The translations under genes and the position numbers were made by a program. A stretch of DNA of 64,000 nt, taken from positions 124,001-188,000 of the forward strand of contig NZ_FQWQ01000002.1 in NCBI RefSeq assembly GCF_900129725.1, in the 5' to 3' direction. Position 1 is the stretch's first letter, and the number at the start of each line of letters is the position of its first letter. Source of the DNA: Chryseolinea serpens. Lineage in GTDB: Bacteria; Bacteroidota; Bacteroidia; Cytophagales; Cyclobacteriaceae. Positions 8,139 through 17,067 of this stretch are shown piece by piece. Below the pieces are notes generated by a model that saw only the letters and a list, made by a program, of their open reading frames with translations, searched no databases and had not been told where the DNA came from.

Positions 8139-10121
8139 TTAGAGCGTAGGGATCTTCACCACTGAAAACGAACGCGGCGGCAGAACCGTCTTCACATCCT
8201 TACCTTTCCATTTCAGCGGTTGCTCTTCGGGATGGATTTGTGTGGGGTGCTCGAGGTTGTTCACTTCGTCGGGATTTCCTTTTAACACGGTTATGGTTCC
8301 GGCTTGTGAAATTTTCCGGGCGCTGGAAAGTTGAAGGGTAATGGTTTGTGGCTCGTCGCCGGCGTTGACCAGTTTCACTAAAATGGTCTTGGCATTCGCG
8401 TCGGTCACGGCCGATGCATACAATCCGTTCTTGCCCGCCACCGTTTCTCCTTGTGCTGTCACCGGCAATACGTGCGTGCCTTTGTTGGTGGAGAATAGTT
8501 TTTGGACGTAATAGTTTGGCGTGCCATAGGCGTTGAGGTTGTCGAACCAGATGAGGTCGGGTGTCCATTGCCAGGCGTCGACGTGGGCGAACAGGGGTGC
8601 GTAGGAGGCCATGTGCACGAGGTCGGCGTTGCGTTCGAGGCCTGTCATGAATGCGGCTTCGGATAATGCACAGCGCCAGTTGTTTTCATTTTTTGGGCTC
8701 ACGGTCGCCACGCTTTGTGCGGCATACTCGCCGGCAAATATTTTTGGGCCCTTGCGGTCGTAGGCATCATAGCGGTTGGCATTTTTCAAAAACCAATCAG
8801 GGCTGCTGTAGTAATGCTCGTCCACGAGGTCCGCTTTTAGATCTCTCAATTCCTTGGAGGCATAATCAAAAAGCTCACCGGAAGGTGCCGGACCGGCGGC
8901 GGAAACAATTTGAATGTCGGGGTACTTTGCCTTGATGATCGCCGAGAAAACGGCATAGCGTTCGATATACTGCGGACCCCACTGTTCATTGCCCACCCCA
9001 ATGTATTTCAGGTGGAAGGGCGCTTCATGTCCCATGGTCTTGCGCAGTTTTCCCCACGGCGAATCGGGACTTCCGTTGGCAAATTCGATGAGGTCGAGGG
9101 CATCCTGCACATAGGTGTCCAGTTGGTTGATGGGCACGACTTCGGCCGAGTTGAACTGGCAGGCCATGCCGCAGTTGAGAATGGGCAAGGGCTCTGCGCC
9201 TACATCCTCAGCCAACTGAAAGTATTCGAAGAAACCGAGGCCGAACGTTTGAAAATAATCCGGCGCAGGCCGGTGATTGAATTCTGTATTCCAGCGGTTC
9301 ACGATCATCTCGCGTTGTTCGATGTCGCCCACGGTCTTTTTCCATTGGTAGCGCGTGGTCAGTTCACGACCTTCCACAATGCAGCCGCCGGGGAACCGGA
9401 TGAAGCCGGGCTTCATGTCGGCCAACAATTGTACGAGGTCTTTGCGCAAACCACCCGGGCGATTTTTCCAGGTGTCGTTTGGAAACAGGGAGACCATGTC
9501 GATATCCACCACGCCTTTGCCGTCGAACCAGATGTTCAACAGCGCTTTGGGTTCGGTTTCCGAAGCGACGATCGTGGCTGTATATTTTTTCCATTCGCTG
9601 CCGGCCGGGGTAATGCTGGTCGTCCCCAAGATCTTACCGTTTGCATCCGCGAGTTCTACCCGCATCGTGGGACTTCCCTGTTGCTGGCGGGCCTGCACGG
9701 AGAAGGTGTAGGTCGCGCCCTTCTTTATGCCCATGCCGCGAAAGCCTTCGTTGGTGAGGCCATAGCCTTTGTCGGCCTGAACGTTTACACGGGCGATGCG
9801 CGGATTGGTGTCGCCGCCTTCGTGCAGGATGAGCACGCTCCCGGCATTGGTGATGGCGAATTTGTTGCTCGCCTGTTCCTTCCATCCCATCAGCGGCTGG
9901 GCAAATTCAAACGAGCGGTTCTTCACCAGTTCGGCATAGATCCCGCCGTCGGCCGCGAAATTGATGTCTTCGAAGAAGATCCCCCACATGGTCGGTTCAA
10001 TTTTCGAGAGGGGTTGGTCGGCTTTTACATTCAGCACGGTCTGTGCCTGCAGGGATAAAATTGAAAAGCCTGATAAAAACAGAAATGCCGAAAACCGGTG
10101 GAGAGCCTTGGATCGTTTCAT
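8139..10121 (-). CDS. abfA: Secreted alpha-L-arabinofuranosidase, GH51
   Basis: This 660-residue glycoside hydrolase has a signal peptide (about residues 1-27, ending LSLQAQ). An inserted carbohydrate-binding-like beta domain spans about residues 66-215. The catalytic (beta/alpha)8 barrel includes PGFIRFPGGCIVEG (238-251) and acid/base E379 in GVGNEQWG, with nucleophile E465 in KIFAGEYAA. A C-terminal beta-sandwich starts near residue 560. It releases terminal arabinofuranose from arabinan or arabinoxylan in the periplasm or outside the cell, feeding the araBDA operon. The upstream palindrome at 10156-10177 resembles the one before araB, which supports co-regulation. Length and motifs match Bacteroidota GH51 enzymes. 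Confidence 0.95.
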   Translation of the reverse strand: MKRSKALHRFSAFLFLSGFSILSLQAQTVLNVKADQPLSKIEPTMWGIFFEDINFAADGGIYAELVKNRSFEFAQPLMGWKEQASNKFAITNAGSVLILHEGGDTNPRIARVNVQADKGYGLTNEGFRGMGIKKGATYTFSVQARQQQGSPTMRVELADANGKILGTTSITPAGSEWKKYTATIVASETEPKALLNIWFDGKGVVDIDMVSLFPNDTWKNRPGGLRKDLVQLLADMKPGFIRFPGGCIVEGRELTTRYQWKKTVGDIEQREMIVNRWNTEFNHRPAPDYFQTFGLGFFEYFQLAEDVGAEPLPILNCGMACQFNSAEVVPINQLDTYVQDALDLIEFANGSPDSPWGKLRKTMGHEAPFHLKYIGVGNEQWGPQYIERYAVFSAIIKAKYPDIQIVSAAGPAPSGELFDYASKELRDLKADLVDEHYYSSPDWFLKNANRYDAYDRKGPKIFAGEYAAQSVATVSPKNENNWRCALSEAAFMTGLERNADLVHMASYAPLFAHVDAWQWTPDLIWFDNLNAYGTPNYYVQKLFSTNKGTHVLPVTAQGETVAGKNGLYASAVTDANAKTILVKLVNAGDEPQTITLQLSSARKISQAGTITVLKGNPDEVNNLEHPTQIHPEEQPLKWKGKDVKTVLPPRSFSVVKIPTL

Positions 10122-10155
10122 ATCAAAAATTTTTGAACAGTGTTTCGAATTTAAC

Positions 10156-10177
10156 GATACATTTAATAAACTGTATC
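10156..10177. promoter_or_regulatory. Candidate arabinose operator upstream of the GH51 gene
   Basis: The inverted repeat GATACA-N10-TGTATC is 22 bases long, the same length as the araB palindrome, and lies 35 bases before the start codon at 10121. It shares GATACAyTTAAT with the araB site, and TACACTTA occurs again just outside it at 10181-10188. Two genes of the same pathway carrying this signal suggests a shared regulator; the regulator itself is not in the window. Confidence 0.5.
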
Positions 10178-10263
10178 ATTTACACTTATTTATTTTTGTA
10201 TGTCGGGGATGCGGGGATCGCTTGGAGGTGCTGGCTCGGCTTTGAATGGTTTGAACCGCCTCA

Positions 10264-10388
10264 CTTTCGCTAAAGCTTCGGCGAGCAAAGAAAGTCGCAA
10301 AGGACGCAGAGAAGGCGCAAAGAAAGTCGCTGAGCACGCTTTGCATTAACTTTGCATCTTTCTGTGCCCGCTGAAGCTTTAGCGAAAG
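10264..10388. repeat. Short palindromic mobile-type repeat (MITE/REP-like)
   Basis: The arms at 10264-10283 (CTTTCGCTAAAGCTTCGGCG) and 10369-10388 are complementary at 19 of 20 positions, enclosing 85 bases that include tandem AAAGTCGC / GCAAAG motifs. No coding capacity is credible. Elements of this kind, with a CTAAAGCTTCGGCGAG core, are dispersed in Bacteroidota genomes; that statement is general knowledge and was not searched here. Confidence 0.7.
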
Positions 10389-10496
10389 CGGGGCGGTGAA
10401 ACTGAAGAGGGCAAATAGACATTCCGGTGATCGTCACCCAATCACCGGCGTCATCAACCAAATAAAAATAAGAAGAACTGGAAAATTTCAGCCTGA

Positions 10497-10970
10497 CTAG
10501 ATTGCCACGGCTTGCTGCTCGGCATACACTACATCGCGGAGGGCTTTGTATTGGTTCTCGAAGGCGATCACCTTCTTCAACACGGCTTTGAATAGAATTT
10601 CTTTCTGAAGCAACGCATGAATATGTCCCAGGAAATTATTCAACGTTTCAAGCTGCGCGGCTTCCAGATCGATCTCGAAAGATCTCTCATCACGGTTATA
10701 CGCAAACTTCAAATCCTTCGAGCGGTTGAATTCTATCAATCCCTTGATCAAAATAAACTGCGTGGCAAATGCTTCCTTCACCCGGAAGGTCAGGCTCACC
10801 CGCTCGTTGTAGGCAAAGGCGGTCGAGGGAATATAAAAGCCATTCTCTTCGAAAACGAAATTCAAGTTGGAGGCAACGGCTTCAGCGTTTTTTGCAGGAG
10901 CAAATGAAACTTCGGCTGTGGAGATGTATAAAGATTGTTCGGATGACAATACAGATGCTGTCTGTGACAT
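10497..10970 (-). CDS. Conserved-looking protein of unknown function
   Basis: This 157-residue soluble protein has no signal peptide or membrane helix. The first 20 residues are Ser/Ala-rich, a beta-rich middle follows (residues 25-105, with NLNFVFEENGFYIP and VSLTFRVKEAF), and the C-terminal helical segment (106-150, LETLNNFLGHIHALLQKEI) could form a coiled coil. The charge pattern and well-distributed codon positions support a real gene. I do not recognise the family. It is flanked by non-coding DNA on both sides, so no operon context helps. A PilZ-like or small regulatory fold would fit the beta-then-helix layout but no defining motif is present. Confidence 0.65.
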   Translation of the reverse strand: MSQTASVLSSEQSLYISTAEVSFAPAKNAEAVASNLNFVFEENGFYIPSTAFAYNERVSLTFRVKEAFATQFILIKGLIEFNRSKDLKFAYNRDERSFEIDLEAAQLETLNNFLGHIHALLQKEILFKAVLKKVIAFENQYKALRDVVYAEQQAVAI

Positions 10971-11393
10971 GGTCGTAAGATTTTTTTGTGTTGTAAATGG
11001 ATTGTATAAAGCGGAGGTGGACTGGCCGTCAACAACAGCAACAACACGTTTGGGGGAGGAAGGAGAGACTTTGAATGTTTTTCATGGTTTTGTACTTATT
11101 TATATTCCCTAATCATTTAGGCAGAATTTAGCACCTTTTCCCATCAAGAGGCTAGGTTGCAATAGGTTCAACGAGTCTGCTCTCTTCCCTATTCTTTATA
11201 AATATGGAACAAATATAGGTTATAAATCTAGTAAGTCAATAGACTTTGTGGAAATATTAAAAAAAATATTTTCCGGTATTTTAAAGCCAGCCCTTTGAGC
11301 TGTCTTCATGCACTACAAACAATTATTTATCAGGATGTTAGGACAGCAAGACGTTGTTGGGGGCATCGAAAAAACTGTCGACCTTTTCAAATG
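10971..11393. other. Intergenic, no feature seen
   Basis: A/T-rich DNA between two minus-strand genes. The part next to 10970 should hold the promoter of the gene at 10497-10970. No hairpin terminator, repeat or small gene was recognised. Confidence 0.6.
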
Positions 11394-12977
11394 CTAGGGC
11401 TTTGAATTCTTCGTGTCCTTGGCGGTTTTTGGCTTTTTCTTGATGGGAAACTCAAAACCAAACCGCACATTCAGCACGTCGGCATAGGGGCTTTTGTGAT
11501 GGGGGTCGAACAGACGCACCATGATCAGGGCCGTGCCTTTCACATTTTTGATGAAGCGGTATTCCTTCTTCATGCCCGTGAACACACCCCACACCCATTC
11601 GCGACTGCCGGCGTCTGGAATGGCAACCCGGGTCAGGGGCGGCACAAAGGTATTCATGGTCTCCACTTCAAGGCGGGGAGAAAATCCTTTCCAGAGTTTG
11701 AACTCGCCATACACGCGCGGGCCATACACACGGGCGGCATGATCGAAGTAATTTCGTTTCGTGTTGTAGGCAACCCGTTGGTTCCAACCCGCTCCGGCGG
11801 TGATGCGGCCCGTGAAGCGGTAGCCCGCATAGGGATTGAAATCCACCATCAGGTCCTCGCCTTTCTTTTGCATCTGCATCGCGATACCGGGGAGCACGCG
11901 CTCATACCAGGGTTTGCCGTGCATTTCGTTGGGACGTTTTTTGGGGATGTCGCTGAGGCTGTTCAGACTGCCGTACTTCTGTTTGTATTTAGACACCATG
12001 TCCATCGCCTCCTGCAGTTGCTTCTCCTTGCCGGCGAAGTGGTTCACGGCCATTTGCTTCACTTTGGTGGCCGCTTCTTCTTTCATGGCTTCGGGGTCTG
12101 CGGCTTTGCCTGCCATGTCTTTGTATTGGTCGAGTACTTTGGTTTGTCCTTCGAGGTCTTTGATGCCCGACAACTCTGCGGCTTTTGTCTCGGCTGTCTT
12201 TGACAATTCTGCGGTGTTGCTCAGATCGCCGCCGGCCACGGCCTTCACTTCTTTCAACTGCGTGGCATATTCGCCGGCCTGTCCTGTCACCTTCGACACT
12301 TCACCCATTTGGCTGGTCACGTTTTGCAGCTCTCCTACTTTAGCAGCATCGGTTATGCCTCCCAACCCACCGGTCTGAGGAAGGTCCACACCATTGATTT
12401 TATTCAGCCCGTCCATGCTCCCGATGCCATTGATTCCATCGATCTTACCCAGTGAGGCACCTCCCACGGAGGGCAGGCCGAGTTCGGAACCGGGAATTTG
12501 AAAGCCGTCAACCTTCCCGGTCACCGACGAGACTTTGTCTTTCAATTGAGGCGGTAGCTCCAGTTGTTCGAGCTTGCCCGTGGTCTTTCCTTTCAGGGTA
12601 TTCAATTTTTCATTGAAGCTGGCCACCGTCTTTTCGCGCAGTTGGTTCACGCTGTCCAGCGCATGCGTTACTTTGCCGGTAGGGAGATTCAGTGTGGTGA
12701 GGCTGTCGAGCCGGTGTTGCAATTTGTTTTGCACTGAATCCAGCTTGCTGATGGGGCGCTGATAAATGCCCTTTAAACTGTCGGCGCCGTGATAGAACGA
12801 CGCTTGTATGGAATCTACTTTGTGATGGGATTTTTGCAGGAGGGTGTCTTTCGGAAGAAATTCCCGGAGGCTGTCGGTGGATGGTATCCGGTTCAGTAAA
12901 CTGTCCACGGACGCTTGTTGCGCATAACCTCCCGTTAGGCCCAGGCAGCTAAAGATCAAAATAATGCACAACCTCAT
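11394..12977 (-). CDS. Exported protein with helical/Gly-rich N-terminal half and barrel-like C-terminus
   Basis: This 527-residue protein has a signal peptide (about residues 1-19, ending GGYAQ). Residues 20-140 are predicted helical, with repeated LDS/LxxxLDSL heptads (KLDSVQNKLQHRLDSL) indicating a coiled coil. Residues 150-215 form a Gly/Leu/Ile repeat region (for example GGASLGKIDGINGIGSMDGL). A second helical region rich in Lys/Glu/Ala follows to about 335. The last 150 residues alternate aromatic and polar residues (YAGYRFTGRITAGAGWNQRV), as in an outer-membrane beta structure, and end with a lysine-rich tail. I know no family with this order. It may be an outer-membrane or surface scaffold protein; the function is open. 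Confidence 0.7.
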   Translation of the reverse strand: MRLCIILIFSCLGLTGGYAQQASVDSLLNRIPSTDSLREFLPKDTLLQKSHHKVDSIQASFYHGADSLKGIYQRPISKLDSVQNKLQHRLDSLTTLNLPTGKVTHALDSVNQLREKTVASFNEKLNTLKGKTTGKLEQLELPPQLKDKVSSVTGKVDGFQIPGSELGLPSVGGASLGKIDGINGIGSMDGLNKINGVDLPQTGGLGGITDAAKVGELQNVTSQMGEVSKVTGQAGEYATQLKEVKAVAGGDLSNTAELSKTAETKAAELSGIKDLEGQTKVLDQYKDMAGKAADPEAMKEEAATKVKQMAVNHFAGKEKQLQEAMDMVSKYKQKYGSLNSLSDIPKKRPNEMHGKPWYERVLPGIAMQMQKKGEDLMVDFNPYAGYRFTGRITAGAGWNQRVAYNTKRNYFDHAARVYGPRVYGEFKLWKGFSPRLEVETMNTFVPPLTRVAIPDAGSREWVWGVFTGMKKEYRFIKNVKGTALIMVRLFDPHHKSPYADVLNVRFGFEFPIKKKPKTAKDTKNSKP

Positions 12978-13326
12978 CGGAAATATTATAATCCGAAAAA
13001 TCTGGATTTTTGGGGAGGATTCCTAAATGAAAATTGGAGGAAATCATACTTGGATTTCGGGGCGTTGAAAAAGTGTTTAAACAGGGGTTTTGATGGGGTT
13101 GGGTTTGGGATATGGAGGGGAAATGGGGTTTGGATCTTGGGTTGAGATGAATGGACGTATAAAATTTTAACGTTGTGCGGGGTGGTGTGTCTTCGCGTTG
13201 TGGCTGGAAGGAATGCTTGTTGGTGGGGACACCAACAAGCGGGTGATCCCTTTTTATTTGGAAAAGTACAAAAGGATCATGGTGGGTGTGGGCTGCTATG
13301 ACATTTGATCGTTGGGGCGTGGGGTT
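12978..13326. other. Intergenic G-rich stretch, no gene seen
   Basis: The plus strand here is unusually rich in G and T with runs such as TGGGGTTGGGTTTGGG around 13094-13110. No start codon with a credible coding frame, no terminator and no repeat shared with other parts of the window was seen. Confidence 0.6.
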
Positions 13327-14220
13327 CTATTGTATTTTGATCATGGGGAATAGGCGGTGGATTTCTTCGGGGGTGGGTTGGGTGCCGTATTCGCATATTT
13401 CGAATGACTCGGCGTGTTGGGCGGCTTGGGCCTTGTCTTTGCCGTAGCCGGCTTCCAGGGTTTTGCGGGCTTCGGGGGTTATTTTGCGGGTGTAGCGCGT
13501 GGCCAGCCATTTGATTCGTCCGGGGCCTTCGGCGGGTACTTCGGTGGCGTAGTTGCCGATCCAGGGAAGCCACTCGTATACTTGTGATTTATGTGAATCG
13601 AGGGCGTTTATTTTTTTGTCGAATACCGAAGTGATGTCAACCGATACATCTGGACGGAACGGGTTGGGGCGTTGGAAGTAATCTTCAAAATAAAGGAACA
13701 CGGGATTCTTACGCAGCGCGGGGACATCGGAGGCTACGTTGGGTACGCCTACCATGAAGGCGGCATCTTGCACCAGCACGCCGGTGTAGCGGTGGTCGGG
13801 GTGATAATCATTGGGACGTGGACTGATCACCACATCAGCATTCCATTCGCGGATCTCGCGGATGATCTCCAGGCGCACGCTAAGGCTGGGTAACAACTCG
13901 CCATCGTGGTTTGGCAATATATGATAGGCCGCAATACCCAGTCGACGCGCCGACTCCTGCGCTTCTTCAAACCGGCGCTTGGCCAGCGGACCACCACCCA
14001 TCGTTTGATGACCGGCATCGCCATTGGTCACCGCCACAAATTTCACGGCATAGCCCATCGCAGCGAAGAGCGCAGCGGTGCCACCGCCTTTGATATCACA
14101 ATCATCGGGGTGCGCGCCGATCATGACGATCCTGATCGGTTGTTGGGTCTGTGCAAAACCGGCGATCGTTAGCAGCAGGAGCACCGGTACGATGAGGAAG
14201 TGAAGTACGTGACGTTTCAT
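13327..14220 (-). CDS. Exported PIG-L (LmbE-like) family deacetylase
   Basis: This 297-residue protein has a signal peptide (residues 1-23, ending IAGFAQ) followed by a LmbE/PIG-L Rossmann-like domain. Zinc ligands are evident: H37 and D40 in GAHPDD, and H143 in DYHPDH. The Asp of the catalytic AHPDD motif is intact. Known members remove N-acetyl groups from GlcNAc-containing small molecules or act as mycothiol/bacillithiol amidases; secreted Bacteroidota members probably act on glycans. The start at 14220 is preferred over an ATG six codons upstream, because it places Lys-Arg directly before the hydrophobic core. It is a single gene with no operon partner. Confidence 0.92.
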   Translation of the reverse strand: MKRHVLHFLIVPVLLLLTIAGFAQTQQPIRIVMIGAHPDDCDIKGGGTAALFAAMGYAVKFVAVTNGDAGHQTMGGGPLAKRRFEEAQESARRLGIAAYHILPNHDGELLPSLSVRLEIIREIREWNADVVISPRPNDYHPDHRYTGVLVQDAAFMVGVPNVASDVPALRKNPVFLYFEDYFQRPNPFRPDVSVDITSVFDKKINALDSHKSQVYEWLPWIGNYATEVPAEGPGRIKWLATRYTRKITPEARKTLEAGYGKDKAQAAQHAESFEICEYGTQPTPEEIHRLFPMIKIQ

Positions 14221-14491
14221 AGGGAATGGTTTTATCAATACCTGTTGGTAAGTAATGTTACAAAAGAATTGCTACACCTTGTCACCGCGGCATCTCTTAT
14301 TTTATGACCGGTCGTAACAAAAATATGCGGAATCATACACCTCCTCACCCTATCCGAATGCCGTCATCGCCGGCATGAAGCGGGGTGTTCACAGGGGTTT
14401 TGATGCTGGCGTGTAGCATTTGGAATTCGCTATCTTTACTAAAACACCGCGTTTTTTTAAAGCGAAAAACAAAAGACCACTCTCGACGCAG

Positions 14492-15919
14492 ATGAAAAAC
14501 TATCATTTAAAAATCGGACTGTTCGGTATAGGCCTGCAAGCCTACTGGGAACAATTTGAAGGCTTACAGCAACGGCTGGAGGGTTATGTATCGGTGGTAC
14601 ACAAAAACATCTCGTCCACCCACCACGAAGTGATCAACCTGGGGCTGATCGACACGCCCGAAAAAGCGCTGGAGGCGGGTCATACCTTCCGGGAAAAAGA
14701 TGTCGACATCATTTTTTTGTACGTCACCACCTATGCGCTGTCGTCGACCGTGTTGCCGGTGGTGCAGCGCGCCAAAGTGCCGGTGGTCATTCTCAATCTT
14801 GTTCCCGAGGCATCGATCGACTACCACCGCTTTAACCACCTGACCGACCGCACACAGATGACCGGTGAGTGGCTCGCGTATTGTTCTCCCTGTCCGGTGC
14901 CCGAAATTGCCAGCGTCTTCCAGCGGTCCAGGATCCCGTTCTATCAAGTGACGGGCACGCTTCATGATCCGGCGATCTGGGAGGAAGTAACGGCCTGGGT
15001 AGATGCCGCGCGGGTGGCCCACATCCTGTTCCACAACCGGTTGGGGCTGATGGGCAATTACTACGGCGGCATGCTCGACATCTACTCCAACCTAACCCTG
15101 CACTGCGCCACCTTTGGCGGACATATGGAGATCATTGAAGTAGACGAGCTCTCCTCCCTTCGCGAATCCATTGCCCCGGAATTGATCGATCTTCGGGTCA
15201 ATGATTTTAACAGCGCTTTCGATGTTCAACCCGATTGCTCAAAAGACGAATTGGTCCGTGCGGCCCGTACCTCCGTCGCCCTGGATCTCCTGGTGGAACA
15301 GCATCAGTTGGGATCGCTCGCCTACTATCACAAAGGAACCGGCAATGTTGCCAATGCCGATACGATGAGTTCGATCATCCTGGGAACATCGCTGCTCACG
15401 GGCCGGGGCATTCCCGTTGCCGGGGAATATGAAGTGAAGAATGCGCAAGCCATGAAGATCATGGACAGCTTTGGCGTGGGCGGTTCGTTCACGGAATATT
15501 ATGCCATGGACTACGTGGACGATGTGGTGTTGATGGGGCATGACGGCCCGGGCCACATTGCCATTGCCCAGGGGAAAACGAAGGTGAAGCCGCTGCACGT
15601 CTATCATGGAAAAGTGGGCAGTGGTCTGTCGGTGGAGATGCGTGTGAAGCAAGGGCCGGTAACGCTGCTGTCGGTGGTCGAGAAGGTGGATGGCACGCTC
15701 ATGCTCTTGTGTGCCGAGGGCGAATCGGTTGCTGGCCCGATCCTGGAGATCGGGAACACCAACAGTCGCTATCGCTTTCCTATTGGCGCCCGGAATTTTG
15801 TTGAACACTGGAATCGACAGGGCCCCGCGCATCACTGTGCCGTGGGCGTAACCCATATTGCCGGTAAGCTAAAAAAGTTGGGAGCGTTGTGGGGGATCGA
15901 GGTGGTCCAGGTGTGTTGA
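14492..15919 (+). CDS. L-arabinose/L-fucose isomerase-like protein
   Basis: This 475-residue cytoplasmic protein belongs to the arabinose/fucose isomerase fold family. An N-terminal Rossmann-type domain (GLFGIGLQAYWEQFEGLQ, residues 6-23) is followed by a central domain with NRLGLMGNYYGGMLDIYS and a metal-region segment EYYAMDYVDD, and a C-terminal beta domain. It is not the AraA of the operon at 1-838, whose N-terminus differs completely, so the cell has at least two members. The start at 14492 (MKNYHLKIGLFG) is preferred over 14420, because the extra residues are basic and non-conserved in character. It could isomerise another aldose, or be a non-catalytic relative. No pathway genes are adjacent, so the substrate is unknown. 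Confidence 0.8.
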   Translation: MKNYHLKIGLFGIGLQAYWEQFEGLQQRLEGYVSVVHKNISSTHHEVINLGLIDTPEKALEAGHTFREKDVDIIFLYVTTYALSSTVLPVVQRAKVPVVILNLVPEASIDYHRFNHLTDRTQMTGEWLAYCSPCPVPEIASVFQRSRIPFYQVTGTLHDPAIWEEVTAWVDAARVAHILFHNRLGLMGNYYGGMLDIYSNLTLHCATFGGHMEIIEVDELSSLRESIAPELIDLRVNDFNSAFDVQPDCSKDELVRAARTSVALDLLVEQHQLGSLAYYHKGTGNVANADTMSSIILGTSLLTGRGIPVAGEYEVKNAQAMKIMDSFGVGGSFTEYYAMDYVDDVVLMGHDGPGHIAIAQGKTKVKPLHVYHGKVGSGLSVEMRVKQGPVTLLSVVEKVDGTLMLLCAEGESVAGPILEIGNTNSRYRFPIGARNFVEHWNRQGPAHHCAVGVTHIAGKLKKLGALWGIEVVQVC

Positions 15920-15943
15920 GGACATTAAAATAAATTGATCCTA

Positions 15944-16855
15944 TTACGACAGCGCCTGTGGTGGCGGGCTACCCGCGGCTTTCGATTTGTCTTCGGGGAG
16001 CGGCACAAATTCATGATTGTCGTTAGGGGGTAGAACGATCCGTCCCGCGGTCCAGTCGGCTTTGGCTTGTTCGATGCGCTCTTTTCGCGACGACACAAAA
16101 TTCCACCAGATGAACCGGTCTCCCACGGGCTCGCCGCCTAGGAGCATGAGCGTGCTCGCTTCCTTGGCGATCAAAGTAGGATCCACACCTTTTGTAAAAA
16201 CAAGCATCTGGCCCGCCGTGTACGTGCGTCCTGAAACTTCGATGCTGCCTTTCACGACATAGACGGCGCGTTCGCTGTGTTCCTTCGGTAGCCCGAACGT
16301 TGCGCCAGGTTGCAACACGGCGTGCAGGTAAAGCAACGGCGAGTGGGTCTTCACGTTGTTGTTCAGGCCATAGGCGTCGCCGGCGATCAATCGCATCCAT
16401 ACGCCGGTGTCGGTATAGATGGGGAGTTGTTCGGGTTTGTAGTTGTCGAAGGTAGGGTTGGCTTCTTCGTCTTTTTCGGGTAGCGCCACCCACGTTTGGA
16501 TCATCTCGAAGCCACCAACCAGGACGGAGGGGTCTTCAAATCGCTCGGAGTGTGCGATCCCTTTTCCGGCCGTCATCCAATTCACTTCGCCGGGGCGGAT
16601 CACTTGTTGCACGCCGAGGCTGTCGCGGTGGGTGACCTCGCCATTAAATAAGTAGCTGACCGTGGATAGCCCGATGTGCGGGTGGGGCAACACATCCATC
16701 TTTGCGACCGACTGGGGTTGAATGCTCACGGGGCCGGCGTGGTCCATGAAAATAAATGGGCCCACCATTCTGCGCATCCGGAAGGGAAGAATTCTTTTCA
16801 CTTCCATTCCGGGAGCGATAGCGGCTTTGCGGGCTTCAATGACGATGTCGAGCAT
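15944..16855 (-). CDS. Pirin family protein
   Basis: This 303-residue bicupin has the pirin signature. The N-terminal cupin carries the four metal ligands H58 and H60 (PHPHIGL) and H102 and E104 (GIAHSERF). The C-terminal pirin domain (about 180-280) contains the Gly-rich turn LLGGEPVGDRFIWWNFV. Bacterial pirins bind iron and some have quercetin 2,3-dioxygenase activity; others have regulatory or redox-sensing roles. All ligands are present here, so metal binding is likely. It is convergent with the gene ending at 15919, with 24 bases between the stops, and does not look like part of an operon. Confidence 0.95.
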   Translation of the reverse strand: MLDIVIEARKAAIAPGMEVKRILPFRMRRMVGPFIFMDHAGPVSIQPQSVAKMDVLPHPHIGLSTVSYLFNGEVTHRDSLGVQQVIRPGEVNWMTAGKGIAHSERFEDPSVLVGGFEMIQTWVALPEKDEEANPTFDNYKPEQLPIYTDTGVWMRLIAGDAYGLNNNVKTHSPLLYLHAVLQPGATFGLPKEHSERAVYVVKGSIEVSGRTYTAGQMLVFTKGVDPTLIAKEASTLMLLGGEPVGDRFIWWNFVSSRKERIEQAKADWTAGRIVLPPNDNHEFVPLPEDKSKAAGSPPPQALS

Positions 16856-17067
16856 GATCGAGTCTGGTTCTGATTTTTTCGATGGAAATTATCGGTCTTT
16901 CAAAGATACCGTTTTAAACAAATAGAGCTCAAGCCTAAAAACGATTTGTGTTTACACGCCAGACCGCGACGACTTTTCTTTTTGCTCAAATGAACCGGTG
17001 AACAAACTCTTTTCGTAACTTGTTAATCCCAACACGAGGGCCGACCAGGGGCCCGCTTCGTAAAACA

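Noticed and set aside
8910-10058. 382-codon plus-strand reading frame
   Set aside because: It is antisense to the GH51 gene, whose catalytic motifs are clear on the other strand.
12978-13326. G-rich stretch considered as a G-quadruplex regulatory site
   Set aside because: The G runs are mostly of two to four bases with irregular loops and no link to a promoter was seen; the evidence is too weak.
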